From Eurosta solidaginis (Eukaryota > Arthropoda > Insecta > Diptera > Tephritidae), in assembly GCF_040869045.1 (NCBI RefSeq), contig NC_090319.1, forward strand, positions 176,302,645 to 176,366,644: a DNA stretch of 64,000 bases, in the 5' to 3' direction. A model generated the notes under the pieces. That model had not been told where the DNA came from and did no database searches. It was given only the letters and a program-made list of their open reading frames with translations. Made by a program: the position numbers and the translations under genes. Below are positions 21,109-31,739 of this stretch, piece by piece; the first letter of the stretch is position 1; each line of letters starts with the position of its first letter.

Positions 21109-22505
21109 TATTAAGGAGAACAGTCTGTTGAGTCCACTGCAATCTGCAATGGTCAAAATACTTGATGACATAAGAACTAGTTTTGATAATAGAGAGCTAA
21201 CTCTCTGGTGTCTCCTTTACTTTTCTAAGGCCTTTGACTCAGCGCATCACAACCTCATTTGCAAAAAATTCGCATTCTACTAAATCTGTTGAACTTATGG
21301 CCAGTTACCTGGAGGGAAGAACTCAGAACGTAGTTTGGAAAAACTCTGCATCCAAATCTCGTGTTGTCCATTCTGGTGTGCCACAAGGCTCTGTGCTTGG
21401 TCCTCTTCTGTTTAGTCTTTTTGTGAATGATGTTTTCTCAGTGTGCCAGTACGTAAATATTCACGCATATGCTGATGACATTCAGATATACTTATCTAGT
21501 CGCATCGGCCTTGTCGAAGATTTATGTTATAAAATAAATAGTGACTTGACTGCAATGTGGAAATGGGTTTGTGAAAACTGTCTATGCTTAAATGTTGAAA
21601 AGTCATATGTTTTGCCCATAAGTAGTAGCGTTGTACATGTTGTAGATATTCCAAAGCTTTTTGTTGCAAATTATGCCCTCTCGTTTACTGAAAAGATTAG
21701 AAATTTGGGGTTTGTGATAAACTCCAAGTTGACCTGAATTGACCAAGTAAACAAAATTCTAAGCAATGTTTATTCTATTTTACGTCGTTTAACAGCTTTT
21801 GCTTCCTTTATACCTTTGGAGATCAGAAAAAAGTTAGCTATACAATTGCTTACACATGACATACTCTGAGCTTGTTTACAGTCATTAGATTCTGCTTCGA
21901 GCCATAAAATTGATGTTACATTTAATAATATAAAGCGTTATGTCTATGGCCTCAAAAAGTATGACCACATCTCTACATGGAGGTGCAAAGTTCTAGGATG
22001 CAGTATTTTTGATTATATTGCTGCATGAAACTGTATATTTGTGTTTAAATTTATTGAATACAAAACACCAAATTATCTTTACGAAAAACTGAAATTTTCC
22101 AAGTCTTCTAGAAGCCGCAAGCTAATAATACCACGATATTTATATTTGTCCTCACGGAGGCTGTTTTTTGTTAATGCTGTAAGGCTCTGGAACTCTATTC
22201 CTGACTCTCTCAAGGCTGATATGGGTAGGAGCAACTACAAGAAGCTAATTCATAGTTACTTCAATTCTGTGTGATTAATATGGTTACAATATAATTTCAT
22301 CTTTATTCTATTCTTTCTTTCTTTATAAACTTAAGCACTTTTCTTGTACTTATTAAACGTGTATTCTAGGTTAAGTATTAATGCTGTTATATTTCAATTT
22401 AAAATCATTTATTTTGTTTTTAAAACTTGCTGTTGTACTTAAAAAGACTTTGTCTTACTGATACAACCACTATGTTGAATAAATAAAATAAATAAAAAAT
22501 AAATA
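21109..22505 (+). pseudogene. CR1/Jockey-type reverse transcriptase, main part and 3' end
   Basis: It continues from 20743: LLYFSKAFDSAHH (RT block with Asp), HSGVPQGSVLGPLLFSLFVN and the active site HAYADDIQIYLSS, then thumb and C-terminal text LNVEKSYVLPIS, KLAIQLLTHDIL and RRLFFVNAVRLWNSIPDSLK, ending at a stop at 22274. In-frame stops at about 21736, 21868 and 22026 and a frame change near 21280 mark it as dead. The 3' UTR ends in AAATAAATAAAATG. Confidence 0.85.
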
Positions 22506-22890
22506 AATAAAATGAAAAAGTTCTGCAGGGCGAAACAAAAGCCCTTGGAATCATGGCAGGAATATTGTTCGTGGTATTACATATATAAATATAGGAGCGA
22601 CATACGGTAGGACTACACGAAGTGGACACACCTACTGACAACCTTTATCTGCAACCGTACTTGCTTGACTCACAGCCACCCAACCGAACGAACTGGACGA
22701 AGCGTCTGACTGACAAAACGAACGAAACCCTTTTAAGTTTAGTTTAAGTTTGAAGCTAAAACAGAAAGGATTCTTGATATCCGTAATTAATTAATAGACA
22801 TCATTTAAATGAAGTAATATAATTAATTCCTTTAATTTTAACATTTTAACACACTCTTTTGAATTTAAAGTTTGCGTAATTAAACATACA
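22506..22890. other. Unassigned DNA left of the gypsy nest
   Basis: No ORF is supported. Before the gypsy insertion it was contiguous with 46381. Together they may be the LTR of an older element, because a Pro-tRNA-like primer site follows at 46428. Confidence 0.35.
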
Positions 22891-22893
22891 TAT

Positions 22894-23423
22894 TGTGACG
22901 AATATAGCAACACTAAGGGATACTATCATCTCTAAGCCGATACTAACCAGTCATTTGTATGTACATAAAAAAATCAATCATTATGTCTACACATATGTAC
23001 ATCCAAGCAGCGGAGAGATACGCACAAACACATGAATATATCCGGGATACTCACAAAAATATGCAATCATCGGTGGAAGTATTACTCACATATTCACGCG
23101 CATATGGCTATGCGAGAAGCTATAAACGTGCATCTGTAGTTTATAGCTGGTAAACAATTAGTAATTTCTAAAGAAGAAACGCCTAGAAGTATGCGAACGA
23201 GACAGCAGAGAGTATAAAAGGAGCGTAAGCTGAGTAAATCAATCAGTTTGATTTAAGCACGCTATTGGTTGCGAAGTATAAGTGTTATTGTGAATTACTT
23301 TCAAAGGAGTCTAATAAAGACCATTTGTCATTGTGGAATATTGGAGTTATTTATTGAACAATTTAGCGATACGAACGTTAGTAGAAGGTGTAAAATAAGC
23401 GCAATTTCCCTAAATTCGTTACA
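22894..23423 (+). repeat. 5' LTR of the gypsy shell element
   Basis: 530 bp, TGTGACG to TTACA. It includes the TATAAAAGGAGCG promoter-like block near 23213. It matches 45078-46376 apart from the RTE insertion there and a deletion of about 25 bp near 45125. Confidence 0.95.
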
Positions 23424-23424
23424 A

Positions 23425-23440
23425 TTGGTGTCAGAAGAGG
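23425..23440 (+). promoter_or_regulatory. Primer-binding site of the gypsy shell element
   Basis: TTGGTGTCAGAAGAGG follows the LTR end by one base. The tRNA is not assigned. Confidence 0.6.
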
Positions 23441-23482
23441 AATTGTTGAATAAATTCTAAAGATTTCGAATACAACTTGGAC

Positions 23483-24700
23483 ATGGCAAAGTTAAGTGAA
23501 TTAAGGATCCAGCAACTGAAAAAGGAGTTGGATTGAATACAAACGCCAATAAGATTGAACTTCAAGCACGACTACGAGAGGTAATGGAGTTGGAAGGAAT
23601 TTATGTGGACGAGTATGTCTTTTATCCTGATGTGGAAGAATCAACAACAAAAATTGAAGAGAAAAACGAAATATCGCAGACAGTTACCAGCACAGACTTG
23701 AACATGATATTGGCTGCAATATCTGCACAAACATCGACAGTAACATCAATGTCGTCGCAAATGTCATCTCAACTGGAAGAACAGAAGATATATATGGCAT
23801 CCCAACGAGAATCCCAGGAGAACCGTATAACATCTAAGATGGAAACTAAACTGGAAGAACAGAAGATATATGACGTCTCAGTTGGCTGGGCAGTTGAAAG
23901 CACAAGAAACACGTATTTCAGAAATGTCGACACAGATTACATCCAAGATGGAAGCACAAGAGGAGCGCTTATCATTGCAGGTGGCACAAATGTCTTCGCA
24001 GTTAGAAGCACAGAATAAAAAAATTTTACAGCTCGAGGACAAAATGGATGGCGAGATAGAAGCTTTGAGAGGTTGTATACAGGAGTTGCAAATAAATCGC
24101 CCGCAGAAGTTCAGCGAGTAATCCAAAGGCAAAGAAAGCATCCTTCGACGGTTCTGTTTCTTTCCAGGTCTTTAGGCTACATTTTGAGAAGACCGCAGCC
24201 GTGAACAACTGGAATGCTGAAGATAAAGTTGCAGCTCTGTTCGTGGTATTGAAAGCGCCTGCAGCGGAAATCTTACAGACGATGCCAGAGTATGAACGGA
24301 AAAGGTACGCAGCATTGATGGCCGTTGTCGAGAGACGTTATGGAAGCGAGCATAGAAAACAAATATACCAAATTGAGTTGGAAAACCGTTACCAAAAAGC
24401 GAATGAGAATTTGCACCAGTTTGCGTCGGATGTTGAAAGATTGGCTCATCGCAAATGCATTCGAGCTGATTTAATCAACAAGAATATAAGACCATTGTAT
24501 GAAGCAAGATTGCGTACATCCACGGGAGAAGACACCACGGTTCTAGGAGAAGTAGCATGTGAAGTCGCAATTGGGAACATCACGGTAGTACACAATTTTA
24601 TAGTGGCAGAGATTGTTGATGAAATCATAATTGGAGTGAATTTCTTAATCGACCAAGGCATCAAGATCGACATGGAAAGCAAGACGATGCGATATTAGAA
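23483..24700 (+). pseudogene. gag of the gypsy shell element with N-terminal SAP-like motif
   Basis: ATG at 23483 begins MAKLSELRIQQLKKELD and meets a TGA after 17 codons. The frame then continues NTNANKIELQARLREVMEL. Together this is the leucine/lysine pattern of a SAP DNA-binding motif. Next comes a Met/Gln/Glu-rich coiled coil (SSQMSSQLEEQKIY repeats to about 24100), then a gag capsid region (VNNWNAEDKVAALFVVLKAP, ERRYGSEHRKQIYQIELENR). Near 24500 the frame jumps directly into protease sequence (IIIGVNFLIDQGIKIDME), so the zinc knuckle and the protease DSG are deleted. Dead copy. Confidence 0.75.
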
Positions 24701-25641
24701 CATGGCTACGAGAGAGACTACAGCAGCAAACAAATGCTGGTGGAAAAGAGTCAACAAATACCACCAAAATCAGAAGCAGTCATTTGGGCAAAGGTTGATG
24801 GAGATTGTGGGACAAGCAAATTGTGCGTTGTCGAAGCAGCAAACAAATCAGCACCGAACGTACTTATAGGAAAAACCATGGCTATGACAAAACAAGATGG
24901 ACGTATTCCGGTAAGAGTACTCAATGAGTTCAAGTCACCACTCAAACTGATCAAAGGAGCTATATTGGGATGATGCCAAGAGGCTGAAGTACTTATTAAC
25001 TATGAACCAGTTCTAACACGTTTCAACTAGTAATACTGATATTTCAAATGACATCACGGCATGGACCGATCCGCCGATCCGTCAAGCTCCACGTAGTGTT
25101 CCACTGGCGAAGCGGGAATTTGTGAGTCAAATCATACAAGAAATGAGCGACAGCGGCGTCATCGAACCATCAGCTAGTCCATGTAGCTCACCGGTAGTAC
25201 CGGTAGAAGAAGGATGGAAAAATAAGGTTTTGCGTGGACTACCGGAAGTTGAATGACGTTACGAAAAAGAATAGCTACCCATTGCTAAGAATTGACGACA
25301 CTCCGGACTCGCTATCTGGTACGAAATGGTTTTCCACACTGGACTTGAAAAGCGGCTACTGGCAAGTGGAAGTGAAGGAGGAAGACAAAAAGAAAACAGT
25401 CTTCAGTGTCGGTGATGGTCTTTGGAAATTTACATTGATGCCTTTTGGACTATGTAATGCACCAGCTACTTTTGAAAGACTCATGGATTAGGTACTGAAA
25501 GGACTACACTGGAAAACATGCTTAGTGTACCTAGACGACATCATCGTATTGGGAAAGAACTTCGAAGAAAATCTGAAGAACTTTGAGATGGTTTTCCAAA
25601 GAATAGCTGGTGCTGGTCTGAAACTTAGTCCCAAGTGCTCT
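24701..25641 (+). pseudogene. Protease tail and reverse transcriptase of the gypsy shell element
   Basis: VLNEFKSPLKLIKGAILG and the region to 25200 are riddled with stops. RT proper has CVDYRKLNDVTKKN-like text at about 25225, STLDLKSGYWQVEVKEEDK, KFTLMPFGLCNAPATFERLM and the active site VYLDDIIVLGKNFEENLK. It stops in LKLSPK at 25641, where the Jockey element is inserted. TAG at about 25489 and frame breaks near 25210 inactivate it. Confidence 0.85.
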
Positions 25642-27098
25642 ATTTCGTGTGGTATTGATGACCATTTAATATGTGGACTTTTTTGTCTAAAAGTTCATAT
25701 TAATTGTACAAATTCTGATAGTGTCATTGTAAATGTTTTAAAAGACAATAAGAATATTGCTTACAGATGTGACAATTGTGTTGTTGGTCTGCACTCTAAA
25801 TTGCAGTCCAAGATTGCTGAGACTCAAAAAAATCTAACTGCTCTTGGTAGCTTCTTAAAGTCCATAAATGGTGATAGCTGTGAAAAAAAGAAACAAACAA
25901 AAAACACTAAATCGCGAAATAGTTCGCAGAATGCAAAAAATATTATTATAACGCGTTCAAAAGCTAATGTTGTTGAACCGAATGCGAAGCAAGCGCAAAA
26001 TGCAAATGCAAATCAAGAACAGTCTGTTACTCTCAAATTGCCGAACTCTTGTGATGTTGTTTCTGCTGAAGATGAAGTTGTTGCTGTCGTCATGAGTGAG
26101 AATGAGGTGCCATCAGATCAATGCCAAAAATTGTTTAATATAAATATAATGCATGCGCGAACTTCGGTGGAAAGCAGCGGAGCGTCACAAAATTCTAGTA
26201 GGTCACTTTCACCACACCAAAAACTTTAACACAATTTTTAACATAATTTAAGCACAGAAATACACTGATTGAAGTTTAAGTGAGTAAAAGTTAAAATTCT
26301 GAACACATTAGCTGAATAAAAAGTGTACAAATAATTATTAAAGGACAAATACAGAAAGTGGTAGTTTAACAAATTCTGCTGTGGTAAGTGGTGAATGTGA
26401 CCTACTAGAATTTTGTGAAGCTTGCCTCACACGATTTTTCGTCTATGCAATCTCTCTATATTTTATCGTTTCTGTCAATGCGCTGCTTATGCTGACGTCG
26501 CTGCTGCTGCTGCTGATACTGCTGAGTCCGATTCGTCAAATTGCCGAACTCTTGCGATGTTGTTTCTGCTGAAGATGAAGTTGTTGCTGTCGTCATGAGT
26601 GAGAATGAGGTGCCATCAGATCATTGCACTGCTTATGCTGACGTCGCTGCTGCTGCTGCTGCTGATACTGCCGAGTCCGTCCCTTCGTCTCGCACTGCTG
26701 ATTCAAACAATGCACAGGCGAAAATTAATAACAAAGGTGACGTGAACAAAAATCAAAAGGCGCGTGCAATTGCTGTTGGGAGCAATGCTAATTTCACTTT
26801 GAATGTAAATGTTCGCTTTAAATGGCTTCACTTGTCATCTTTTAAGCCGTCGGTAGATCAGGAAGCAATTTTGGATTATGTTTCAAAAGTTGCCAATATA
26901 TCGAAATCTGTAATGCGTTGCCAAAAGCTTGTTAAAAAGGATGAGGACACCAATTCTTTAATTTACGTGAATTTTAAGTTTGGTATATCCTCATCCAATT
27001 ATAATAAGATTCTTGATGCATCAATTGGGCCATCTGATGTCAAATTGAGGCCGTTTCGTTTTTTTCAAAAGGCTGTGTCCCTGCAGAAAAATGTGTGA
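25642..27098 (+). pseudogene. Jockey-type ORF1 (nucleic-acid-binding protein), rearranged
   Basis: It starts inside a PHD-like zinc region (SCGIDDHLICGLFCLKVHIN, then YRCDNC), so the first codons are missing. A Lys/Asn-rich middle follows. The region encoding LPNSCDVVSAEDEVVAVVMS occurs twice (26036-26124 and 26537-26625), as does the Ala-rich AYADVAAAA stretch (about 26480 and 26630), showing a tandem duplication of about 150 bp. About 345 bp of foreign sequence breaks the first unit. The C-terminal part (FKWLHLSSFKPSVDQEAILD) is a conserved ORF1 domain and ends at TGA 27098, overlapping ORF2. Confidence 0.75.
26126..26471 (+). mobile_element. Insertion of about 345 bp in Jockey ORF1, flanked by TCAATGC
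   Basis: TCAATGC occurs at both borders and the ORF1 reading is continuous across them once this piece is removed. Inside it, CGGTGGAAAGCAGCGG looks like a Jockey 5' UTR and is followed by MVSGECDLLEFCEAC. It may be a short 5' fragment of a related Jockey element. Confidence 0.5.
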
Positions 27099-28052
27099 GT
27101 GTTAACTCAGGTACTAATAATGATTCAACTATCCCATGTTTGAATAGTAGTGCTCGCTCTACAAAAAAATCTTTGACTATTTTTGTTTTTCAAAATATGT
27201 CGGGAATGAGGACTAAAGCTTCAACTGTTTGTGCCGCTACTTGTAAGAGAGGTTATGATTTAATTTTTCTCGTAGAAACGTGGTTAACCGAAGATTTTCA
27301 TGATAATGAGTTTTTTGATAAGAATCTGTATAATGTGTTTCGCAAAGATCAAAATAGTTTAAGAACTGGTCTTTCTCGAGGAGGAGGAGTCTTAATAGCT
27401 GTTAAGAAAGAAATACATTCGTCTCAGGTTCCTCTTAATATAGCTGATACTGCTATAGACCAACCAATAATTTCAATAAAAGGCAAAACCGGTATTCTTC
27501 ACGTTAGTGTATCTTATATCCCGCCAAATAGTCCGGAGAAGCTTTACGAAGATCATGTTAATAATATTTTGTATGTTTCGAGGGACGATTTGAATTTGCA
27601 GTTATGTGTATTAGGTTATTTTAATTTAAATAGAATCATCTGGAGTTATCTTCCAGGTGGAAATGTTCTTATACCAACCAATTTAAATTATGCTAATGAA
27701 ATGTATTTAGTTGATAGTTTTTACAGTTTACAATTAGTTGAAATTAATAACTTTTAAACTCACTCGATAAAATACTATATCTAGTTTTTGTTAGCAATGA
27801 TCTAAATTGTAATTTTCTTTGCTCTTGTTTCCCTTATCGAATACTGACAAGCATCATGTACTATTACTGTTAGAGCTTGAGTTTTATGAGTTTGCAAATG
27901 TTGCAATTAATAATAAGATTGGTTTCAATTATAGTCGGTGTGATTTTAAATTGATAAATAATTTAATTTCCAATGTTGACTGGCAACTTCTTTTTTATAA
28001 TCGCAGTCTTGTGGACTGTTTTAATTTATTTAATAGTAATATCTCGGAAATA
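27095..28052 (+). pseudogene. Jockey-type ORF2, endonuclease domain
   Basis: It overlaps the ORF1 stop. APE-type endonuclease text includes FVFQNMSGMRTKA, YDLIFLVETWLTED (catalytic Glu), SRGGGVLIAVKK, VSYIPPNSPEKLYEDHV and LCVLGYFNLNRIIW (where D is expected, this copy has Y, an inactivating change). A frameshift near 27760 precedes the region between endonuclease and RT (VDWQLLFYNRSLVDCFNLFN). The RTE insertion follows at SNISEI; coding resumes at 41502. Confidence 0.8.
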
Positions 28053-29802
28053 CTTACTTACTTACTTAATTGGCGCTTAACCGTCTAAACGGTTATGGCC
28101 GTCCAACAAGGTGCGCCAGTCGCTCCTTCGCTCCGCCAACCGGCGCACCAAGGGAGTTTAAATCGTGTTCCACCTGGTCCTTCCAACGGAGTGGGGGCCG
28201 CCCTCTACCTCTGCTTCCATAGGCGGGTTCCGATAGAAACACTTTCTTGGCCGGATCATCATCTTTCATTCGCATAACATGGCCTAGCTAGCGCAACCGC
28301 TGCGTTTTAATTCGCTGGACTATGTTGATGTCTGCGTATACCTCGTACAGCTCATCATCAAATCTTCTTCGGTACTCGCCATCGCCAACGCGTAGAGGTC
28401 CATACATCTTTCGAAGAACTTTTCTCTCGAACACTCCCAAAGCCGCTTCAACTGCTGTTGTCATGGTCCATGCTTCTGCCCCATATAGCAGGACGGGTAA
28501 GATAAGTGACTTGTAGAGTATGATTTTCGTTCGCCGAGAGAGGACTCTACTTTTCATTTGCCTACCTAGACCAAAGTAGCATTTATTGGCATGATTGATT
28601 CTTCGCTGGATTTCAGTGCTGATGTTGTTGCTAGTGTTGATGCTGGTTCCCAAATAAACGAAGTCTTTTACTATTTCGAAATTATGGCTGCCAACAGTAG
28701 CGTGGTTGCCAAGGTGCATATGCGCTGACTCTTGGCTCGATGACAGCAGGTACTTCGTTTTATCCTCATTCACCATCAAACCCATCCTTACCGCTTCTTT
28801 TTTCAGTTTGGAGTAAGCAGAGCTAACAGCGCGGGTGTTTAGGCCGATGATATCAATATCATCAGCATATGCCAGTAATTGCACGCTTTTACAGTATATT
28901 GTTCCAGTGCGGTTAAGTTCTGCAGCTAGTATAATTTTCTCCAGCATCAAATTAAAGAAATCGCACGATAGTGGGTCACCTTGTCTGAAACCACGTTTAG
29001 TTTCGAACGGGTCGGAGAGGTCCTTCCCAATTCTGACTGAGCTGATGGTGTTGCTCAACGTCATTTTGCACAGCCGTATAAGTTTTGCGGGGAAACCAAG
29101 TTCAGACATAGCGGCATATAGGCAGCTCCTTTTCGTGCTGTCGAAGGCGGCTTTCTAGTCGACGAAGATGTGATGTGTGTCGATTCTTTTTTCGCGGGTT
29201 TTTTCCAAGATTTGGCGCATTGTGAAAATCTGGTCGATGGTAGATTTACCAGGTCTGAAGCCGCACTGATAAGGTCCAATCAGCCGGTTCACGGTGGGCT
29301 TCAATCTTTCGCACAATACACTTGAAAGGACCTTATATACGATATTGAGAAGGCTGATTCCACGATAGTTGGTGCATTTTGCAGTATCCCCCTTCTTGTG
29401 GACTGGGCAAAGAACACTTAGATTCCAACCTTCGGGCATGCACTCTTCCGCCCATATTTTGCTAAGAATCTGCTGTATGCGTCTTACCAACTCCTCGCCT
29501 CCGTACTTGAATAGCTCCGCAGGCAATCCATCAGCGCTCACGGCCTTGTTGTTTTTCAATCTGGTTATTGCTATTCTAACTTCGTCATAATCGGGCGGGG
29601 GGACATATATTCCATCTTCATTAATTGCGGGATCGGGTTCTTCATCTCTGCGCGGTGAATTGCTGCCTCCATTTAGGAGAACAGAGAAGAGTTCCCTCCA
29701 TAACCTAAGCACTCTCTGGACATCAGTTACAAGGTCGCCGTTTTCGTTCCTGCAGGAGTTTGCCCCGGTCTTAAAACCTTCTGAACAAATGCGTGGTGGC
29801 AA
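28053..29802 (-). pseudogene. RTE-type ORF, reverse transcriptase half
   Basis: From 29795: SEGFKTGANSCRNENGDLVT, then VRIAITRLKNNKAVSADGLP, SVLCPVHKKGDTAKCTNYRG, FRPGKSTIDQIFTMRQILEK, GFRQGDPLSCDFFNLMLEKI and the active site LAYADDIDIIGLN. The C-terminal text is VLLYGAEAWTMTTAVEAALG, LGVFERKVLRKMYGPLR and KTQRLR, then VMRMKDDDPAKKVF-like and RGRPPLRWKDQVEHDLNSLG. One frame break or stop lies near 29155 and another near 28288. The 3' UTR is absent apart from the TAAG-repeat tail. It would reverse-transcribe the RNA at a nicked target. Confidence 0.85.
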
Positions 29803-29825
29803 CGGCGCGCACCCACGTATTTGTT

Positions 29826-30314
29826 AAATAATAGTTAAGGCGAAAAAAGGGGGAAGAAAATAAAAACACCAAAAAGATTTCGTATTAATAAAAAGAATTC
29901 ACAAAGTGCTTTTATTTATATAAATACAACAAGTGTTAAGAAAAGGTTTAACAAATGTTGTGGAAAATGATATATATGTGATAATAATTTTGAAAAGCTG
30001 AACTTACGTGAACGGGCGATTACGTGTTCCTTTGCTGGCTGCTGGATTAAAAGAGGACGAGACTCTTTGCTACATGAGCCGATGAACCCACGATACAGCT
30101 CCTTCGTTGGGTTTCCCGGCAACAAAGTTGCCGTACCGCGGGCTCACAGCGGTAAAAATCTAGGATACATACGTACTACCACTCACACATGCCTGTGTGT
30201 ATAGTGATCACAAGAATATGTGGGTGGTAGTAACGAAAGAAAATAACCAAAGAAAGTTATGTTACGAGGGGGGGGGGGGGGAGATATATTTAGGCCTGTG
30301 GCCTAAACATACTG
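29826..30314 (-). repeat. BEL/Pao-type LTR (3' LTR of the gag-protease element)
   Basis: On the minus strand a G-rich tract (GGCGGCCAGTA) leads into TGTTTAGGCCACAGGCC, and the sequence ends at TTTAACA near 29826, giving TGT...ACA ends. It holds AATAAAAGC (polyadenylation-like) near 29920. A run of 14 G on the plus strand (30268-30281) lies inside. No partner LTR is seen on the right side, so the element is incomplete. Confidence 0.6.
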
Positions 30315-30528
30315 GCCGCCTTGCCGTAAGCAACAAAGAAAAAATTAAAAAAAGGGATGCCACGTGATCTCACGTCCAGTAAGGCGCTGTAACGAGAGAA
30401 GGCAGTGCAGATGCGGACTGTGGAAAAGAAAAGAAGTTATTAGATATACGTACGTGGTTTTAAATTCCGTGCATATTTACTTAAATATATATAAGATGGC
30501 GCATGTGTGAGGCATGAAAGTCGGATAT

Positions 30529-31065
30529 TTATTTTTGGCAGGCTCCCGAGACCACCAGCCCGAACACGGTCGGTTGAGTTAGGAGACCGCCAACTGTCGA
30601 TGCCGGTGTACCGCTCACCATCATTTCGGCGTAAATGTCAGCGCCGAGTATAAGCCGTATCGGTGATGAGCGGTAGAATTGCGCATCCGCCAGCCGCATG
30701 AACTCAAAGGGCGCGGCAATCTTGGGGTCCACATTGGACGGTGGACTCAAACGGAAATGGCTTTCGACGACGGCTGCTTGGGTTGTTATGCGCGTCGACG
30801 CTCCGAATTTGCCGCGCAGTATGAGGGTGCATTGTCCATGCCCTTGGCGCTCCAATTGTAAGTCGCGTACCAGCTCCGCATCGACGGTCGTGCTGGTGGC
30901 GCAGGGATCAATAATGGCCCGAACCAGGTGTAAATGCCCGCGCGATTCGATTCGTACGATGGCCGTCGGCGCAATGGGCACGAAAGGCCGCATGATGGGG
31001 GATGGTGTAGCCTGGAGCAGCCGCCCTGTCCGGAAGCCTTCCGGCGTGTCGCGCGTTAGTTTCAT
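30529..31065 (-). CDS. BEL/Pao-type aspartic protease ORF
   Basis: 178 codons from ATG at 31065. It has VRAIIDPCATSTTVDAELV, the position of the usual DSG/DTG of retroviral-type proteases, here DPC, and the C-terminal RLILGADIYAEMM, then QPTVFGLVVSG, both standard for BEL/Pao protease domains. It overlaps the upstream gag ORF by ATGA. It ends with a stop (GACQK) and no RT follows, only about 200 bp to the LTR. DPC in place of DSG suggests loss of activity. Open but probably not functional. Confidence 0.7.
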   Translation of the reverse strand: MKLTRDTPEGFRTGRLLQATPSPIMRPFVPIAPTAIVRIESRGHLHLVRAIIDPCATSTTVDAELVRDLQLERQGHGQCTLILRGKFGASTRITTQAAVVESHFRLSPPSNVDPKIAAPFEFMRLADAQFYRSSPIRLILGADIYAEMMVSGTPASTVGGLLTQPTVFGLVVSGACQK

Positions 31066-31739
31066 TGTATTTTGGGCTTCAAGAGAGTATGGCGTCGATT
31101 TCTTTCGCCGTTGCTGCCTTGCGAGTTTGGACGATTTAGCTGAGTTTCGATGGGGTCCGGCCGCACGGTGCCGCCAATTATTTTGTTGGTTTCGAGCTTT
31201 TTCTCTTCCTCCGCCCTTCGTTCGTGCTGCAACAGCGGTCGGAAACTGCGCATTCCATTTCTGCTCGTTGACGACCTCATTTCCGCTTTCGCATGCTCTT
31301 TTTCCGCTCTCTCTCTTTCTTCTTCCATCTCTTCTTCTTCCACCTGCTGAGCCCAGGATTTAGCCGGTCCCGAGAGGTTGATTGACAACGCGTCGTCGGA
31401 CGTGTTGTCTTCGCCGTTTGTGGTCGTCTCGTCGCATACTGCTCGACGCTCATCTAAATGAAGCGTGGTGTGGTGCTTCTCTTGGCACCTCTTGCAGCGA
31501 TACTTGCTGTTACATTTGTCCACGCGGTGAAAGGGCGACAGACAGTTTGGACAATACTTATGCAGAAGTACTGCCCGCAACCTCTCTTCGGGGGATTTTT
31601 TTCGATATTCGGCACAGATCCTAAGGCTATGATCCCTGCCGCAGAGCTGGCAAGCAACGTCGAAACGTTTTGCGCCTCCCTCTGACTTGGCCAATAAGGT
31701 TTGGTAACGGGTCATGATCTGAAAGAATATTGGTATCAT
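31062..31739 (-). CDS. BEL/Pao-type gag C-terminal part with zinc knuckles
   Basis: About 216 codons from an internal ATG. It has CQLCGRDHSLRICAEYRKKS, HKYCPNCLSPFHRVDKC and YRCKRCQEKHHTTLHL, the triple zinc-binding pattern of BEL/Pao gag. An acidic/basic region follows (QQVEEEEMEEERERAEKE), then a Asn/Arg-rich tail. The large N-terminal capsid part usual in BEL/Pao is absent or not recognisable upstream of 31740. The ORF is open and overlaps the protease ORF by four bases. Confidence 0.7.
   Translation of the reverse strand: MIPIFFQIMTRYQTLLAKSEGGAKRFDVACQLCGRDHSLRICAEYRKKSPEERLRAVLLHKYCPNCLSPFHRVDKCNSKYRCKRCQEKHHTTLHLDERRAVCDETTTNGEDNTSDDALSINLSGPAKSWAQQVEEEEMEEERERAEKEHAKAEMRSSTSRNGMRSFRPLLQHERRAEEEKKLETNKIIGGTVRPDPIETQLNRPNSQGSNGERNRRHTLLKPKIQ

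Larger units (their letters stand above)
12165..22505 (+). mobile_element. CR1/Jockey-type non-LTR retrotransposon, split by nested insertions
   Basis: Coding on the plus strand ends at 12385 with FEFIAVPELEV and resumes at 20444 in register with KTVTDIKSNDIAEDGISLKF, a typical pre-RT region. The 14-bp sequence CAGAATTAGAGGTT occurs at both junctions (12372-12385 and 20444-20457) as the target duplication of the LOA insertion. The 3' end at 22505 is an (AAAT)n-type tail. The 5' end is truncated or too decayed to place. Confidence 0.75.

Noticed and set aside
30268..30281. Run of 14 G as a possible quadruplex or assembly error
   Set aside because: It lies inside the BEL-type LTR; a single homopolymer gives no further support for function.
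30698..31363. 221-codon open frame on the plus strand
   Set aside because: It lies opposite the BEL gag and protease frames and has the composition of a shadow frame.
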